From the NCBI RefSeq assembly GCF_900116195.1, contig NZ_FOZW01000025.1:1-45976 (forward strand): a stretch of 45,976 nt of DNA. Direction: 5' to 3'. Position 1 is the first letter of the stretch; every line of letters begins with the position of its first letter. Below are positions 16,414 to 23,590 of this stretch, piece after piece. The notes beneath the pieces are model-generated. The model made no database searches and was not told the origin of the DNA. It was given only the letters and a program-made list of their open reading frames with translations. The translations under genes were made by a program, and so were the position numbers. Source of the DNA: Alloyangia pacifica. Its GTDB lineage: Bacteria; Pseudomonadota; Alphaproteobacteria; Rhodobacterales; Rhodobacteraceae.

Positions 16414-17757
16414 TCACTCTCCCGGAACGGCCACGGGGCCGGGTTTGATCACCTCGCGGCGCACCGCGAGCATGGAGTAGATAAACAGGAGCGCGCCCAG
16501 CACCACGGCCACGCCGGACCCGAAGCGCATCAGGTAGAACAGACCCAATTGGTCCTGCACGTCCATGTAGTAGTCACCTACGATCCGCTGCATGTGCGTC
16601 TGGATCGTGCCGGCAAAAGTCAGCGTGAAGGTCATGAAGGCCATCCCACCGGTCATCAGCCAGAAAGATGCCATGTTCAGCACCTGGTTGTAGGGTGCGC
16701 GATTCCGCAGGACCGGCATCGCATAGCTGAACATCGCGAGATTGAGGGCCACGTAGGCGCCGTAGAAGGCCAGGTGTCCGTGGGCGGCGGTGATCTGCGT
16801 GCCATGGGTATAGAAGTTCACCCCGTGTAGCGTGTGCAGGAAACCCCAAACGCCCGCACCGAAGAAGGCGACGGTGGAGGAGCCGAGCGACCACAACAGC
16901 GCGGCCTTGTTTGGGTGGTTCTTGCGGCCTTTCCAGACCATCACGAAGGCAAAGGACATCATGGCGAAGAAGGGCACCACCTCGAAGGTCGAGAAGATCG
17001 AGCCAATCCACTGCCAGTAGCCCGGCGTACCGATCCAGTAGAAGTGGTGTCCGGTGCCGAGAATGCCCGAGAACAGCGCAGTCGCAACAATCACATAGAG
17101 CCATTTCTCGATCACCTCGCGGTCCACGCCGGTGAGCTTCAGCATCAGGAATCCGAGGATCGCCGCCATGACCAGTTCCCACGTCGCCTCGACCCAAAGG
17201 TGCACGACCATCCACCAGTACATCTTGTCGAGTGACAAGTTGTCGGGGTTGATGAAGGCGAAGACCCAGAGCAGGCACAGCAGCCACAGCCCCATCATCA
17301 GGATGTTGGTGATCGCCGTCTTGCGCCCGGCGAGGAAGGTCAGCGACACGTTTACAAGGAAGATCACGGCGGCAACGAGGATCCCGAACTTGACCCAGAG
17401 CGGCTGTTCCAGGAACTCGCGCCCGCCGTGGATTCCGGCGAGGTAGGAGACCACGGCGCCAAGCGTGCCGATCACCAAGATGGCAAGCTGGATGTAGGCG
17501 AGCTTGACCGAGAAGATCTCACGCTCGCTCTCCTCCGGCACGAGGTAGTAGGCGGCACCGAAGAATCCCAGCAGAAGCCAGACGATCAGCGCGTTGGTAT
17601 GGATCATGCGAACCACGTTGAAGGGCAGGACCTCTGACAGCGTGTTGGGCGCGACATAGATCCACCCGGCGAGCAGTCCGCCCAGCACCTGGATTCCGAA
17701 CAGCGCCATGGCCACGAGAAAATAGGCGTAAGCCACCTTTTGCGATTGGTACTTCAT
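16414..17757 (-). CDS. norB: Nitric oxide reductase subunit B
   Basis: The 447-residue cytochrome b subunit reduces two NO to N2O in the inner membrane. Twelve hydrophobic segments are visible. Iron ligands are present: the HLWVEATWE segment holds the Fe(B) His and, four residues on, the Glu that distinguish NorB from oxidases; TGHHFYWIG has the paired His; and HTLHGVNFYTHG and TAAHGHLAFYGAYVA hold others. The length fits short-chain cNorB that needs the separate NorC subunit, without the quinol-type extension. GGAGA precedes ATG 17757. Confidence 0.97.
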   Translation of the reverse strand: MKYQSQKVAYAYFLVAMALFGIQVLGGLLAGWIYVAPNTLSEVLPFNVVRMIHTNALIVWLLLGFFGAAYYLVPEESEREIFSVKLAYIQLAILVIGTLGAVVSYLAGIHGGREFLEQPLWVKFGILVAAVIFLVNVSLTFLAGRKTAITNILMMGLWLLCLLWVFAFINPDNLSLDKMYWWMVVHLWVEATWELVMAAILGFLMLKLTGVDREVIEKWLYVIVATALFSGILGTGHHFYWIGTPGYWQWIGSIFSTFEVVPFFAMMSFAFVMVWKGRKNHPNKAALLWSLGSSTVAFFGAGVWGFLHTLHGVNFYTHGTQITAAHGHLAFYGAYVALNLAMFSYAMPVLRNRAPYNQVLNMASFWLMTGGMAFMTFTLTFAGTIQTHMQRIVGDYYMDVQDQLGLFYLMRFGSGVAVVLGALLFIYSMLAVRREVIKPGPVAVPGE

Positions 17758-17778
17758 TGCTTGTCTCCTGTCAGAGCA

Positions 17779-18231
17779 TCAGCCGGCGTCGTTCGGCGGC
17801 CAGCCCTGGGTGTCGGTCTGATCCGCCCAGCGAAGGAACTCGGCAAGGGCGCGCATCTCTTCGTCGGTGATCTCGAAGAAGGGCATCTGGCGGCGCCCCT
17901 CGATGCCGGAGGGTTGTGCCTTCATCCAGCCGTCGAGGATCTCGTAGGCCAGCTCGGGATCTTCGGCCGCGCCCCAGCGGGTCATCACGTTGCCGAGTTC
18001 GGGGGCGAAATAGGCACCCTCGCCGTGCAGGGTATGGCAGTTGATGCAGGAATGACGTTCCCACACATGCTTGCCGTGGCGGACCTCATCGGTCAGTTCC
18101 ATCCCGGCAGTCGCGGTCTGGGTGATGTGACGGTGGCTTTGCGCCGTCAGGGCCACGAACACGAGCACGAAGAAAATGGATCCCCCGTAGAACACGTTCC
18201 TGGCCCGCGATTTTGTAAGTATCTCTGACAT
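17779..18231 (-). CDS. norC: Nitric oxide reductase subunit C (cytochrome c)
   Basis: The 150-residue protein has one N-terminal membrane anchor (GSIFFVLVFVALTA) and a periplasmic monohaem domain with the haem motif CINCH (Cys62, Cys65, His66) and a Met ligand probably in GRRQMPFFEI. It passes electrons from cytochrome c or pseudoazurin to NorB. ATG 18231 is used; the frame is open further upstream but that part has no similarity. It is the first gene of the leftward nor operon, and an Nnr-type box lies 63 bases upstream. Confidence 0.95.
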   Translation of the reverse strand: MSEILTKSRARNVFYGGSIFFVLVFVALTAQSHRHITQTATAGMELTDEVRHGKHVWERHSCINCHTLHGEGAYFAPELGNVMTRWGAAEDPELAYEILDGWMKAQPSGIEGRRQMPFFEITDEEMRALAEFLRWADQTDTQGWPPNDAG

Positions 18232-18293
18232 TTCGCGGTCCCGGCAGTTTGTTTCGGATACGCGAGGTCTACGCGGCGGCAGGCGACCGTTTG

Positions 18294-18307
18294 TTGTGTA
18301 AGCGCAA
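18294..18307. promoter_or_regulatory. FNR/Nnr-type box between norC and the DUF1858-like gene
   Basis: TTGTG, TAAG, CGCAA: the same half sites as at nirK (9039). It is 63 bases from the norC start and 49 from the start of the divergent small gene, so one site could serve both directions. Confidence 0.6.
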
Positions 18308-18356
18308 AGAACCCGGTGAAAGGTGCTGGCAGGGTTCCGGAGGAAAGGACTTCTCC

Positions 18357-18575
18357 ATGCGCCGCCGCCCGAACATTGATGATGTTGATCTGACGCTGGC
18401 GGACCTATTCGCGCTCTGGCCCGAGGCGGCACGTCCGTTCCTGGACCTAGGAATTCTTTGCCCCGGCTGCCCAATCGCGCCGTTTCATACGATCATGGAT
18501 TCCTGCCGGGAGTACGGTCTGGACGAAGATACCTTCCGGAACGCGATTGTCGGCCAGCTGGGAGCGGGAAGGTAG
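18357..18575 (+). CDS. DUF1858-like small redox protein
   Basis: The 72-residue protein resembles the DUF1858 fold (hybrid-cluster-protein-associated disulfide domain), with LTLADLFALWPEAARPFLDL, then LCPGCPIAPFHT containing a CxxC pair, then a helix, SCREYGLDEDTFRNAI. It is soluble. It starts at ATG 18357 after AGGAAAGGA and diverges from norC, sharing its Nnr box, so it is likely made together with NO reductase. Relatives are often found beside denitrification genes; a thiol-redox or cluster-handling role is inferred from the CxxC only. Confidence 0.75.
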   Translation: MRRRPNIDDVDLTLADLFALWPEAARPFLDLGILCPGCPIAPFHTIMDSCREYGLDEDTFRNAIVGQLGAGR

Positions 18576-18603
18576 CGTTACAGCTAGACAACGGAGTACG
18601 GGT

Positions 18604-19329
18604 TCAGCCGGTCTCGTTGCTGAGCACGACCAATCGATGCGGATCGGTGACGACGATGTGCTTTCGCGTAGATTGAACCATGCCTGCCTTTTCCCAAGCA
18701 GAAAGCAACCGGCTCACAGTATGCAGGGTGGTACCCGTCATATCTGAAATGTTCTGGCGCGTGACCGGAAAGGCGATCTCAATCCCCTTCTCGGTCTTTC
18801 GACCGCTTTGATTAACCATGCGAAGCACCGCGGCAGCGACGCGTTTCTCCACTGCCTGAGTCGCCATCTCGGTCAGGGTTTCCTGGATCTGGCCCAGCCT
18901 CGCACCCAGCGTCTTGTAGCTTTCGGTGGCGAAACCGTCGTATTTTGCCGTGAATTCGGGCCACAGCCGCACCGGCCAAGACAGCGCGATAGATTCCGCC
19001 GCCGCGACGGATGTGGCGGGGAATGTGTCACGCTGCAGCGCCGGGGCGATGCCAAAGAGCTGACCGGGCGAGATGTGCAAGACGATGATCTGTTCGCCGC
19101 CGGGCGTGGTGCGGATTACCCGCAGATAGCCGTCCAGAAGCAGAAAAAAGCGATCGGCATCGTGGCCCTCGCGGAAAATGGCCACGCCTTCCTCGTAGCG
19201 GCGCGAGCTGGCCTGATCGAGGATTTCGCGGATCTGCGATCTGCTGAGCCGCGAGAAGGGTGGCAGGCCGCTCAGAAGGCTTTCGTCGAGCTTCAGCAAG
19301 TTTCGGTCCGCGAGTTTGATCAAGAGCAA
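18604..19329 (-). CDS. nnrR: CRP/FNR-family regulator, Nnr/Dnr type
   Basis: The ~241-residue protein has an N-terminal cyclic-nucleotide-like beta barrel (YEEGVAIFREGHDADRFFLL and GQLFGIAPAL), a long dimer helix, and a C-terminal helix-turn-helix (FPVTRQNISDMTGTTLHTVS followed by RLLSAWEKAGMV). FNR's cluster cysteines at the N-terminus are missing, as in NnrR/DNR proteins that sense NO through haem. It should activate nir and nor through TTG-N8-CAA sites, which occur at nirK and norC. No ATG is available. The likely start is TTG at 19329, but TTG at 19323 or 19299 are alternatives. None has a good ribosome binding site. Confidence 0.85.
   Translation of the reverse strand: MLLIKLADRNLLKLDESLLSGLPPFSRLSRSQIREILDQASSRRYEEGVAIFREGHDADRFFLLLDGYLRVIRTTPGGEQIIVLHISPGQLFGIAPALQRDTFPATSVAAAESIALSWPVRLWPEFTAKYDGFATESYKTLGARLGQIQETLTEMATQAVEKRVAAAVLRMVNQSGRKTEKGIEIAFPVTRQNISDMTGTTLHTVSRLLSAWEKAGMVQSTRKHIVVTDPHRLVVLSNETG
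19316..19329. promoter_or_regulatory. FNR-type box beside pseudoazurin, overlapping the regulator start
   Basis: TTG (19316-19318), eight bases, CAA (19327-19329). The CAA is the complement of the proposed TTG start codon of the regulator. It is 72 bases before the pseudoazurin start, a usual activator position for that gene. For the regulator it would mean autorepression, or that the real start is further downstream. Confidence 0.45.
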
Positions 19330-19400
19330 CGTTCAGGAGACTGTCTTAAACCAGAAATGTGGCAGGCGAAACAAGCGGACGAAGAAGAAAGGATGTTCCG

Positions 19401-19829
19401 ATGTTTGCGAAAATGATGGTGGCTGCTACCCTTGCAGTGACCGCGACGATTGCCGGTGCCGAGACCATCGAGATCAAAATGCTGAACCGCGGTGAGGCCG
19501 GTGCCATGGTATTCGAACCGGCTTTCGTGAAGGCGGAAGCGGGCGACGTGATCAAGTTTGTTCCCACCGACAAAGGGCACAATGCGGAAAGTATCGATGG
19601 CATGCTTCCCGATGGCGTCGAGGCCTTCAAATCCGATATGAACAAAGAATTCGAACTCACCGCCGCGGCGGAAGGCGTTTATGGCATCAAGTGCACCCCG
19701 CATTACGCCATGGGAATGGTGGCCCTGATCCAGGTTGGTGATGCGGTGAACTTCGACGCGGCTGCAGGCGTGAAGCAGAAAGGGAAATCGAAAGACCGCA
19801 TGGCGGAGCTGCTTGAACAAGTCGAATGA
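19401..19829 (+). CDS. Pseudoazurin (blue copper electron carrier)
   Basis: The 142-residue precursor has a Sec signal (MFAKMMVAATLAVTATIAGA, cleaved before ETIEIK) and a single cupredoxin domain. Copper ligands are His60 (DKGHNAES), Cys98, His101 and Met106 (KCTPHYAMGM), the exact pseudoazurin spacing. It carries electrons in the periplasm to NirK and possibly NorC. ATG 19401 follows an AGGA site. An FNR-type box lies upstream and a perfect hairpin downstream, before nnrS. The length and ligand set are normal. Confidence 0.95.
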   Translation: MFAKMMVAATLAVTATIAGAETIEIKMLNRGEAGAMVFEPAFVKAEAGDVIKFVPTDKGHNAESIDGMLPDGVEAFKSDMNKEFELTAAAEGVYGIKCTPHYAMGMVALIQVGDAVNFDAAAGVKQKGKSKDRMAELLEQVE

Positions 19830-19858
19830 TCACTCGTCCCTTTGACGTTCGACCGATC

Positions 19859-19883
19859 CGGGCGGTGCCAGACGCACCGCCCG
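19859..19883 (+). terminator. Perfect hairpin between pseudoazurin and nnrS
   Basis: CGGGCGGTGC (19859-19868) pairs perfectly with GCACCGCCCG (19874-19883) over a 5-base loop, 30 bases after the pseudoazurin stop. The following sequence is only moderately T-rich, so it could attenuate read-through into nnrS or stabilise the abundant upstream mRNA. Confidence 0.6.
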
Positions 19884-19909
19884 ATTGTCTTTAGGCCTGG
19901 AGGAACCCC

Positions 19910-21145
19910 ATGCCCCTTCGTGAGCGTTACCGTGGCCCGGCGCTGTTGTCCTATGGCTTCCGGCCCTTCTTTTTGTCAGCTGTGCTCTTCGCGCTTGTCG
20001 CGATCCCCGCATGGTTGTTGATCTGGCGCGGAGAGATCGCCCGCGCAGGCCATTTTCTTCCCACCGACTGGCATGTCCACGAGATGGTCTTCGGCTATGG
20101 TGCCGCTGTACTGGCAGGGTTCCTGTTCACCGCGGTGCCGAACTGGACCGGACGACTGCCGACACGCGGCTGGCCGCTTGCGTTACTTTTGGCTGTATGG
20201 CTGGCCGGTCGCGTGGCGGTGGCCGGAGGACTAGGGCTGAGTCCGACGGCGGTGGCATTCGTCGACCAGATGTTCCTCCTGGCAGTCGCAGCAATGATCG
20301 CGCGAGAAATCGTCGCCGGAAAGAACTGGCGCAATCTCAAGGTTCTGGTGCCTGTGTCGCTTCTCTGGATCGCCAACCTGCTGTTTCATGTCGAGGCGAT
20401 GGTAGAGGGCAGCGCGGATCTCGGTCGCGGGCTGGGAATTGCCCTGCTGATCTTTCTAATCCTGCTGATCGGTGGACGGGTTGTCCCCAGCTTTACGCGC
20501 AATTGGTTGGTCCATCGCGGCGCGACCCGGCTGCCTGTCGCCTTCAATCGCTTTGACGGGCTCTGCCTGGTATCCGGCGCCGCGGCGCTGATCGCCTGGG
20601 TGGTCGCTCCCTTTGGCATAGCTTGCTCGGTGTTCAACGCGGTGGCGGCCATTTTGCACATAGCCCGGCTTGTCCGCTGGCGCGGCGCGGAGACATGGCG
20701 CTCGCCGCTTTTGCTGATGCTGCACCTCGCCTACTTGATGGTTCCGCTCGGTTTCGCATCAGTGGCGGCGGCGGCGCTCGACCTTGCCGGGCCGGCTGGC
20801 GCGGCGCACATCTTCGGGATCGGCGCCGTGGGCGGAATGACCGTGGCGGTAATGATGCGAGCGACGATGGGGCACACCGGCCGGCCGCTGGTGGCTGGCC
20901 CCGTTCTGACGGCCGCCTTCGTGCTTGTCGTCGCGGCCTGCGCTGCCCGCGTGGCCGGCGCTCATTTCTGGCTGGGCGCGCTAGACGGGATCGACCTTTC
21001 TGCCGCGCTCTGGACTGTCGGTTTCGCCCTGCTTGCGTGGCGGATCGGTCCGTGGCTTGCCCGACCGCGGGTGGCGCGGAAGATGCCCAGTTCACCGCCT
21101 GACAAACAGGAAGCTGCCACATCGGACGCTCGAGCAACAACTTGA
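19910..21145 (+). CDS. nnrS: NnrS-family haem-copper membrane protein
   Basis: The 411-residue protein has about twelve hydrophobic segments and the NnrS signatures: YGFRPFFLSAVLFALVA near the start, WHVHEMVFGYGAAVLAGFLF with its spaced His residues, GGRVVPSFTRNWL in the middle, HIFGIGAVGGMTVAVMMRAT and GHTGRPL near the end. NnrS relieves nitrosative stress in other bacteria and needs haem and copper; the exact reaction is unknown. ATG 19910 follows GGAGGAA. It lies downstream of pseudoazurin across a hairpin, so the two may share a transcript. The tail after about residue 385 is charged and cytoplasmic. Confidence 0.92.
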   Translation: MPLRERYRGPALLSYGFRPFFLSAVLFALVAIPAWLLIWRGEIARAGHFLPTDWHVHEMVFGYGAAVLAGFLFTAVPNWTGRLPTRGWPLALLLAVWLAGRVAVAGGLGLSPTAVAFVDQMFLLAVAAMIAREIVAGKNWRNLKVLVPVSLLWIANLLFHVEAMVEGSADLGRGLGIALLIFLILLIGGRVVPSFTRNWLVHRGATRLPVAFNRFDGLCLVSGAAALIAWVVAPFGIACSVFNAVAAILHIARLVRWRGAETWRSPLLLMLHLAYLMVPLGFASVAAAALDLAGPAGAAHIFGIGAVGGMTVAVMMRATMGHTGRPLVAGPVLTAAFVLVVAACAARVAGAHFWLGALDGIDLSAALWTVGFALLAWRIGPWLARPRVARKMPSSPPDKQEAATSDARATT

Positions 21146-21742
21146 CTGACTCTGTTCCATGAATGTTCGCCCTGGAGGGCGGGTGCCGAAATCACCGGCG
21201 AATGCTGGAGCGTCCTCTGACCCGCCGAACCTGCCTGTTGCGAAACATTATCAAGACTTATCAACGCTGGCGCAGTCGGGGCGACGTTCAAGGCTCCGGC
21301 TCGGTCGAGCAAACTTCTTCCCTACGCCGCAATACTTGCTGCGGGGCTGAAGATGGAGGTCACGAAGTGCCAGAAGAAGCGCCGGACGCTGATGCAGTTG
21401 CAGGGCGATCTCGTGGCTCTCGAATACTCGCGGTCTTACGGCTTTTGGGAGTGTTGATCATTTGGCCAGGGCCGCTGATTTGCTGATCCTGAATAGATTT
21501 GGTGACCACGTTTAGGCGGGGTTTAGGCGGGTTGCGGATTCCCTCCGGTCTTTGCCACTGCGCTGGACATTGACATGCCAGTCGTTGTTTCCGCCAGCCC
21601 TCGCTACCTTGACGGCTTTTCGCTTTCGCCGGCGGGCTTGAGACTCGGCTCGAACCGGACCCGATCCGTCTCCAAGCTTGGGCGAGTTCGTTTCCTTTGG
21701 TGTAGGCCGTGATCCGATCTCGTTGCCTTGACGATACTCGAG
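21146..21742. other. Gene-poor stretch with relic coding and a tandem repeat
   Basis: No intact gene is supported. One short frame around 21309-21452, with KKRRTLMQLQGDLVALEYSR, reads like the C-terminal end of a lost gene, but I cannot name it. An 11-base unit, GTTTAGGCGGG, is repeated exactly twice in tandem at 21510-21520 and 21521-21531. The rest looks like eroded intergenic DNA between two denitrification blocks. Confidence 0.45.
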
Positions 21743-22015
21743 TCAAAGCATGGCGCCTTTGCGCCGGATGGCGCATCCCACAAGCCCGGCGATGATGCCA
21801 ATGACCGTCGAGACGCTGTATTCGAGTGTGGTGATCGGCACGTGCGCAGAATGATGTCCCCCGAGAATAATTGGGGTAAGGACCCCGATCACCCCGCCCA
21901 GGATCATCGCGATGATCCAGTTCCGGGTCGTCATGCCGAGCGCGACGCCGAGGATGCCGGGCAGGCCGAGGATGCTACCCCCGATGGTGCCGAGTAGATC
22001 AAGCAGGCTCAGCAT
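21743..22015 (-). CDS. Small integral membrane protein at the end of the nap operon
   Basis: The 90-residue protein is almost wholly hydrophobic, with three predicted spans: LLGTIGGSILGLPGILGVAL, WIIAMILGGVIGVLTPIIL and STVIGIIAGLVGCAI, and a basic C-terminus (RRKGAML). It is not NapE, which is shorter and has one span. It follows napC by 73 bases in the same direction and may be cotranscribed. Its glycine-rich pattern recalls small stress-response membrane proteins of the GlsB/YeaQ group, but the match is weak. The function is unknown. Confidence 0.6.
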   Translation of the reverse strand: MLSLLDLLGTIGGSILGLPGILGVALGMTTRNWIIAMILGGVIGVLTPIILGGHHSAHVPITTLEYSVSTVIGIIAGLVGCAIRRKGAML

Positions 22016-22088
22016 GGTCTGGTCTCCGTGAGTTGCTGGCGTGGGGCCGGCCGGACATCGCCCCGGCGCCGTTTGGCCCGGTAGGTGG

Positions 22089-22790
22089 TCAGTCCGCCGA
22101 GATGCCGAGGTATGAGCGGATCGAGGCGACATCGACGCGCCCCGACGCCTCGGGCATGCGGCTCTGCGCCAGGGTTTCGACCACGTGCTGGTATTCCTCA
22201 AGGTAGCCCGGGGCGAGGTCATGCGCGATGCCCTGGTGGCAGTCGATGCAGGTCATGTTCTCGTCGACCGCGCGCTGATGATTTTGTGCCGCCCGCGTCT
22301 CCTGGATGGTGAAATCCATGTACTCGAAGGCGTGGCAGTTGCGGCACTCTCGGCTGTCGGTCGCCTTCATCTTCTTCCACACCGCCGCGGCCATCTCGAG
22401 CCGTCGATTCTCGTATTTCTCCGTGGTGTTTATGGTGCCCAGCACCTCGTGATAGACATCCTTTACCGCCATGATTTTCGCCTTCATCTTGTATTGCCAC
22501 TCGTGCGGCACATGGCAGTCCGAGCAGATCGCCCGCACGCCGGAGTGGTTGTTATAGTGGACAGTCTGGCGGTACTCGCCGAGGTTCGTCTCCATCGAGT
22601 GGCAGGATGTGCAGAACTCCTCGGTGTTGGTCATCTCCAGCGACCAGTGAAAACCACCCCAGAAGAGGATGCCGCCCAAAAAACCCGCGATCAGGAGGAA
22701 GCCGGTGCTGAACAGCCCGGTGGGGCTCCAGAACTTGTCCCAGATCCGAAGCAGGATATTGCGGCGACCGAGCTCGTTTTTATCCGGCAT
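22089..22790 (-). CDS. napC: NapC, tetrahaem quinol dehydrogenase
   Basis: The 233-residue NapC/NirT-type protein has one N-terminal membrane anchor (GFLLIAGFLGGILFWGGFHW) and four CxxCH haem motifs in the periplasmic part: CTSCH, CSDCH, CRNCH and CIDCH. It takes electrons from ubiquinol and hands them to NapB. ATG 22790 follows GGGAGAG. It lies 26 bases after napB. The length and motif count are normal for the family, which suggests that the nap electron path via NapC is intact even though napG/H are lost. Confidence 0.96.
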   Translation of the reverse strand: MPDKNELGRRNILLRIWDKFWSPTGLFSTGFLLIAGFLGGILFWGGFHWSLEMTNTEEFCTSCHSMETNLGEYRQTVHYNNHSGVRAICSDCHVPHEWQYKMKAKIMAVKDVYHEVLGTINTTEKYENRRLEMAAAVWKKMKATDSRECRNCHAFEYMDFTIQETRAAQNHQRAVDENMTCIDCHQGIAHDLAPGYLEEYQHVVETLAQSRMPEASGRVDVASIRSYLGISAD

Positions 22791-22816
22791 CTCGTCTCTC
22801 CCATTGGGCCGTTGCT

Positions 22817-23260
22817 TCAGCGCATTTCGCTGGAGGCTTCGAAGTCATTGCCGACCAGCGCCGGCGCATCCGCCTGCGGGACGTGGCACTGATTGCAGAA
22901 CCAGCGGGTGCCGGCCACCGTGTCGAGCTGGTTCCCGCTGCGGTCGAGGTAGTGTGTCATCGACAGCGTCGGAGCGCCGCGGTCACCGGCATTGCTCCAG
23001 TCATGGCAACTGAGGCATTGGTTGGTGCGCAGGTCGATCTGATATTGCGTCATGGAATGCGGGATCACTGGCGGCTGCTGCCGGTAGTTGCGCACCTCGC
23101 GGCCCTCCTGCTGCTGGTAGATCTCGGGCGGCTGGAGTTCCTGATCGACCGAGGCGCCGCGCAGCGACTGGATGCCTCCGGATGTCTGCGCCACGACCAG
23201 CCCCGCGACGAGCAGGGGCGTTGCGAAGGCGGCGATCCTCGCGATGACCGGCAGTTTCAT
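22817..23260 (-). CDS. napB: NapB, dihaem cytochrome c subunit
   Basis: The 147-residue periplasmic subunit has a Sec signal (KLPVIARIAAFATPLLVAGL) and two haem motifs, CLSCH and CNQCH, with the conserved PPVIPHSMTQYQIDLRTNQC before the first and RWFCNQCHVPQADA at the second. It passes electrons from NapC to NapA. ATG 23260 follows GGAGAG. It lies downstream of the napG/H scar and is likely still translated from its own ribosome binding site. Confidence 0.96.
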   Translation of the reverse strand: MKLPVIARIAAFATPLLVAGLVVAQTSGGIQSLRGASVDQELQPPEIYQQQEGREVRNYRQQPPVIPHSMTQYQIDLRTNQCLSCHDWSNAGDRGAPTLSMTHYLDRSGNQLDTVAGTRWFCNQCHVPQADAPALVGNDFEASSEMR

Positions 23261-23318
23261 GGGCGCTCTCCGTAGTTGATTGCTGTCACGCAGGGTGGGT
23301 CACTCAGGCGGTGGAGTG

Positions 23319-23547
23319 TCAGGATCGTTCGGGCGGGGAGGAGGGGGCCTCGACATGGGTGTCGAAGTGACAAGTGAAGGCAAAAACGTCGACCGAGCAG
23401 GCCTCGACGCAGCGCCCGTGACTGGCGCAATCGAGCGAAAGGACAAGCGGTGTATCGCCATCCTTGACGCGCGCCGCCGCCGGCCATCCGCACGGTATCC
23501 TTCAGGAACCTGCGGCGTTGGGGTGAAAACGGCGTGGCGGTGGGCAT
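23319..23547 (-). pseudogene. napG-napH deletion scar
   Basis: The frame starting at ATG 23547 reads MPTATPFSPQRRRFLKDTVR followed by MAGG, the twin-arginine start of NapG. After about 24 codons this frame loses similarity. In the next frame, to the stop at 23319, the sequence reads DGDTPLVLSLDCASHGRCVE then ACSVDVFAFTCHFDTHVEA, which resembles the C-terminal ferredoxin end of NapH. The simplest reading is a deletion that removed most of napG and nearly all of napH and joined the ends out of frame, leaving about 230 bases between napA and napB. In addition one cluster Cys of the NapH end is replaced by His. Confidence 0.75.
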
Positions 23548-23590
23548 GGTCGGCCTCCTCTAACCTCTCCTCGGGCGTGGACGGCCCAGC

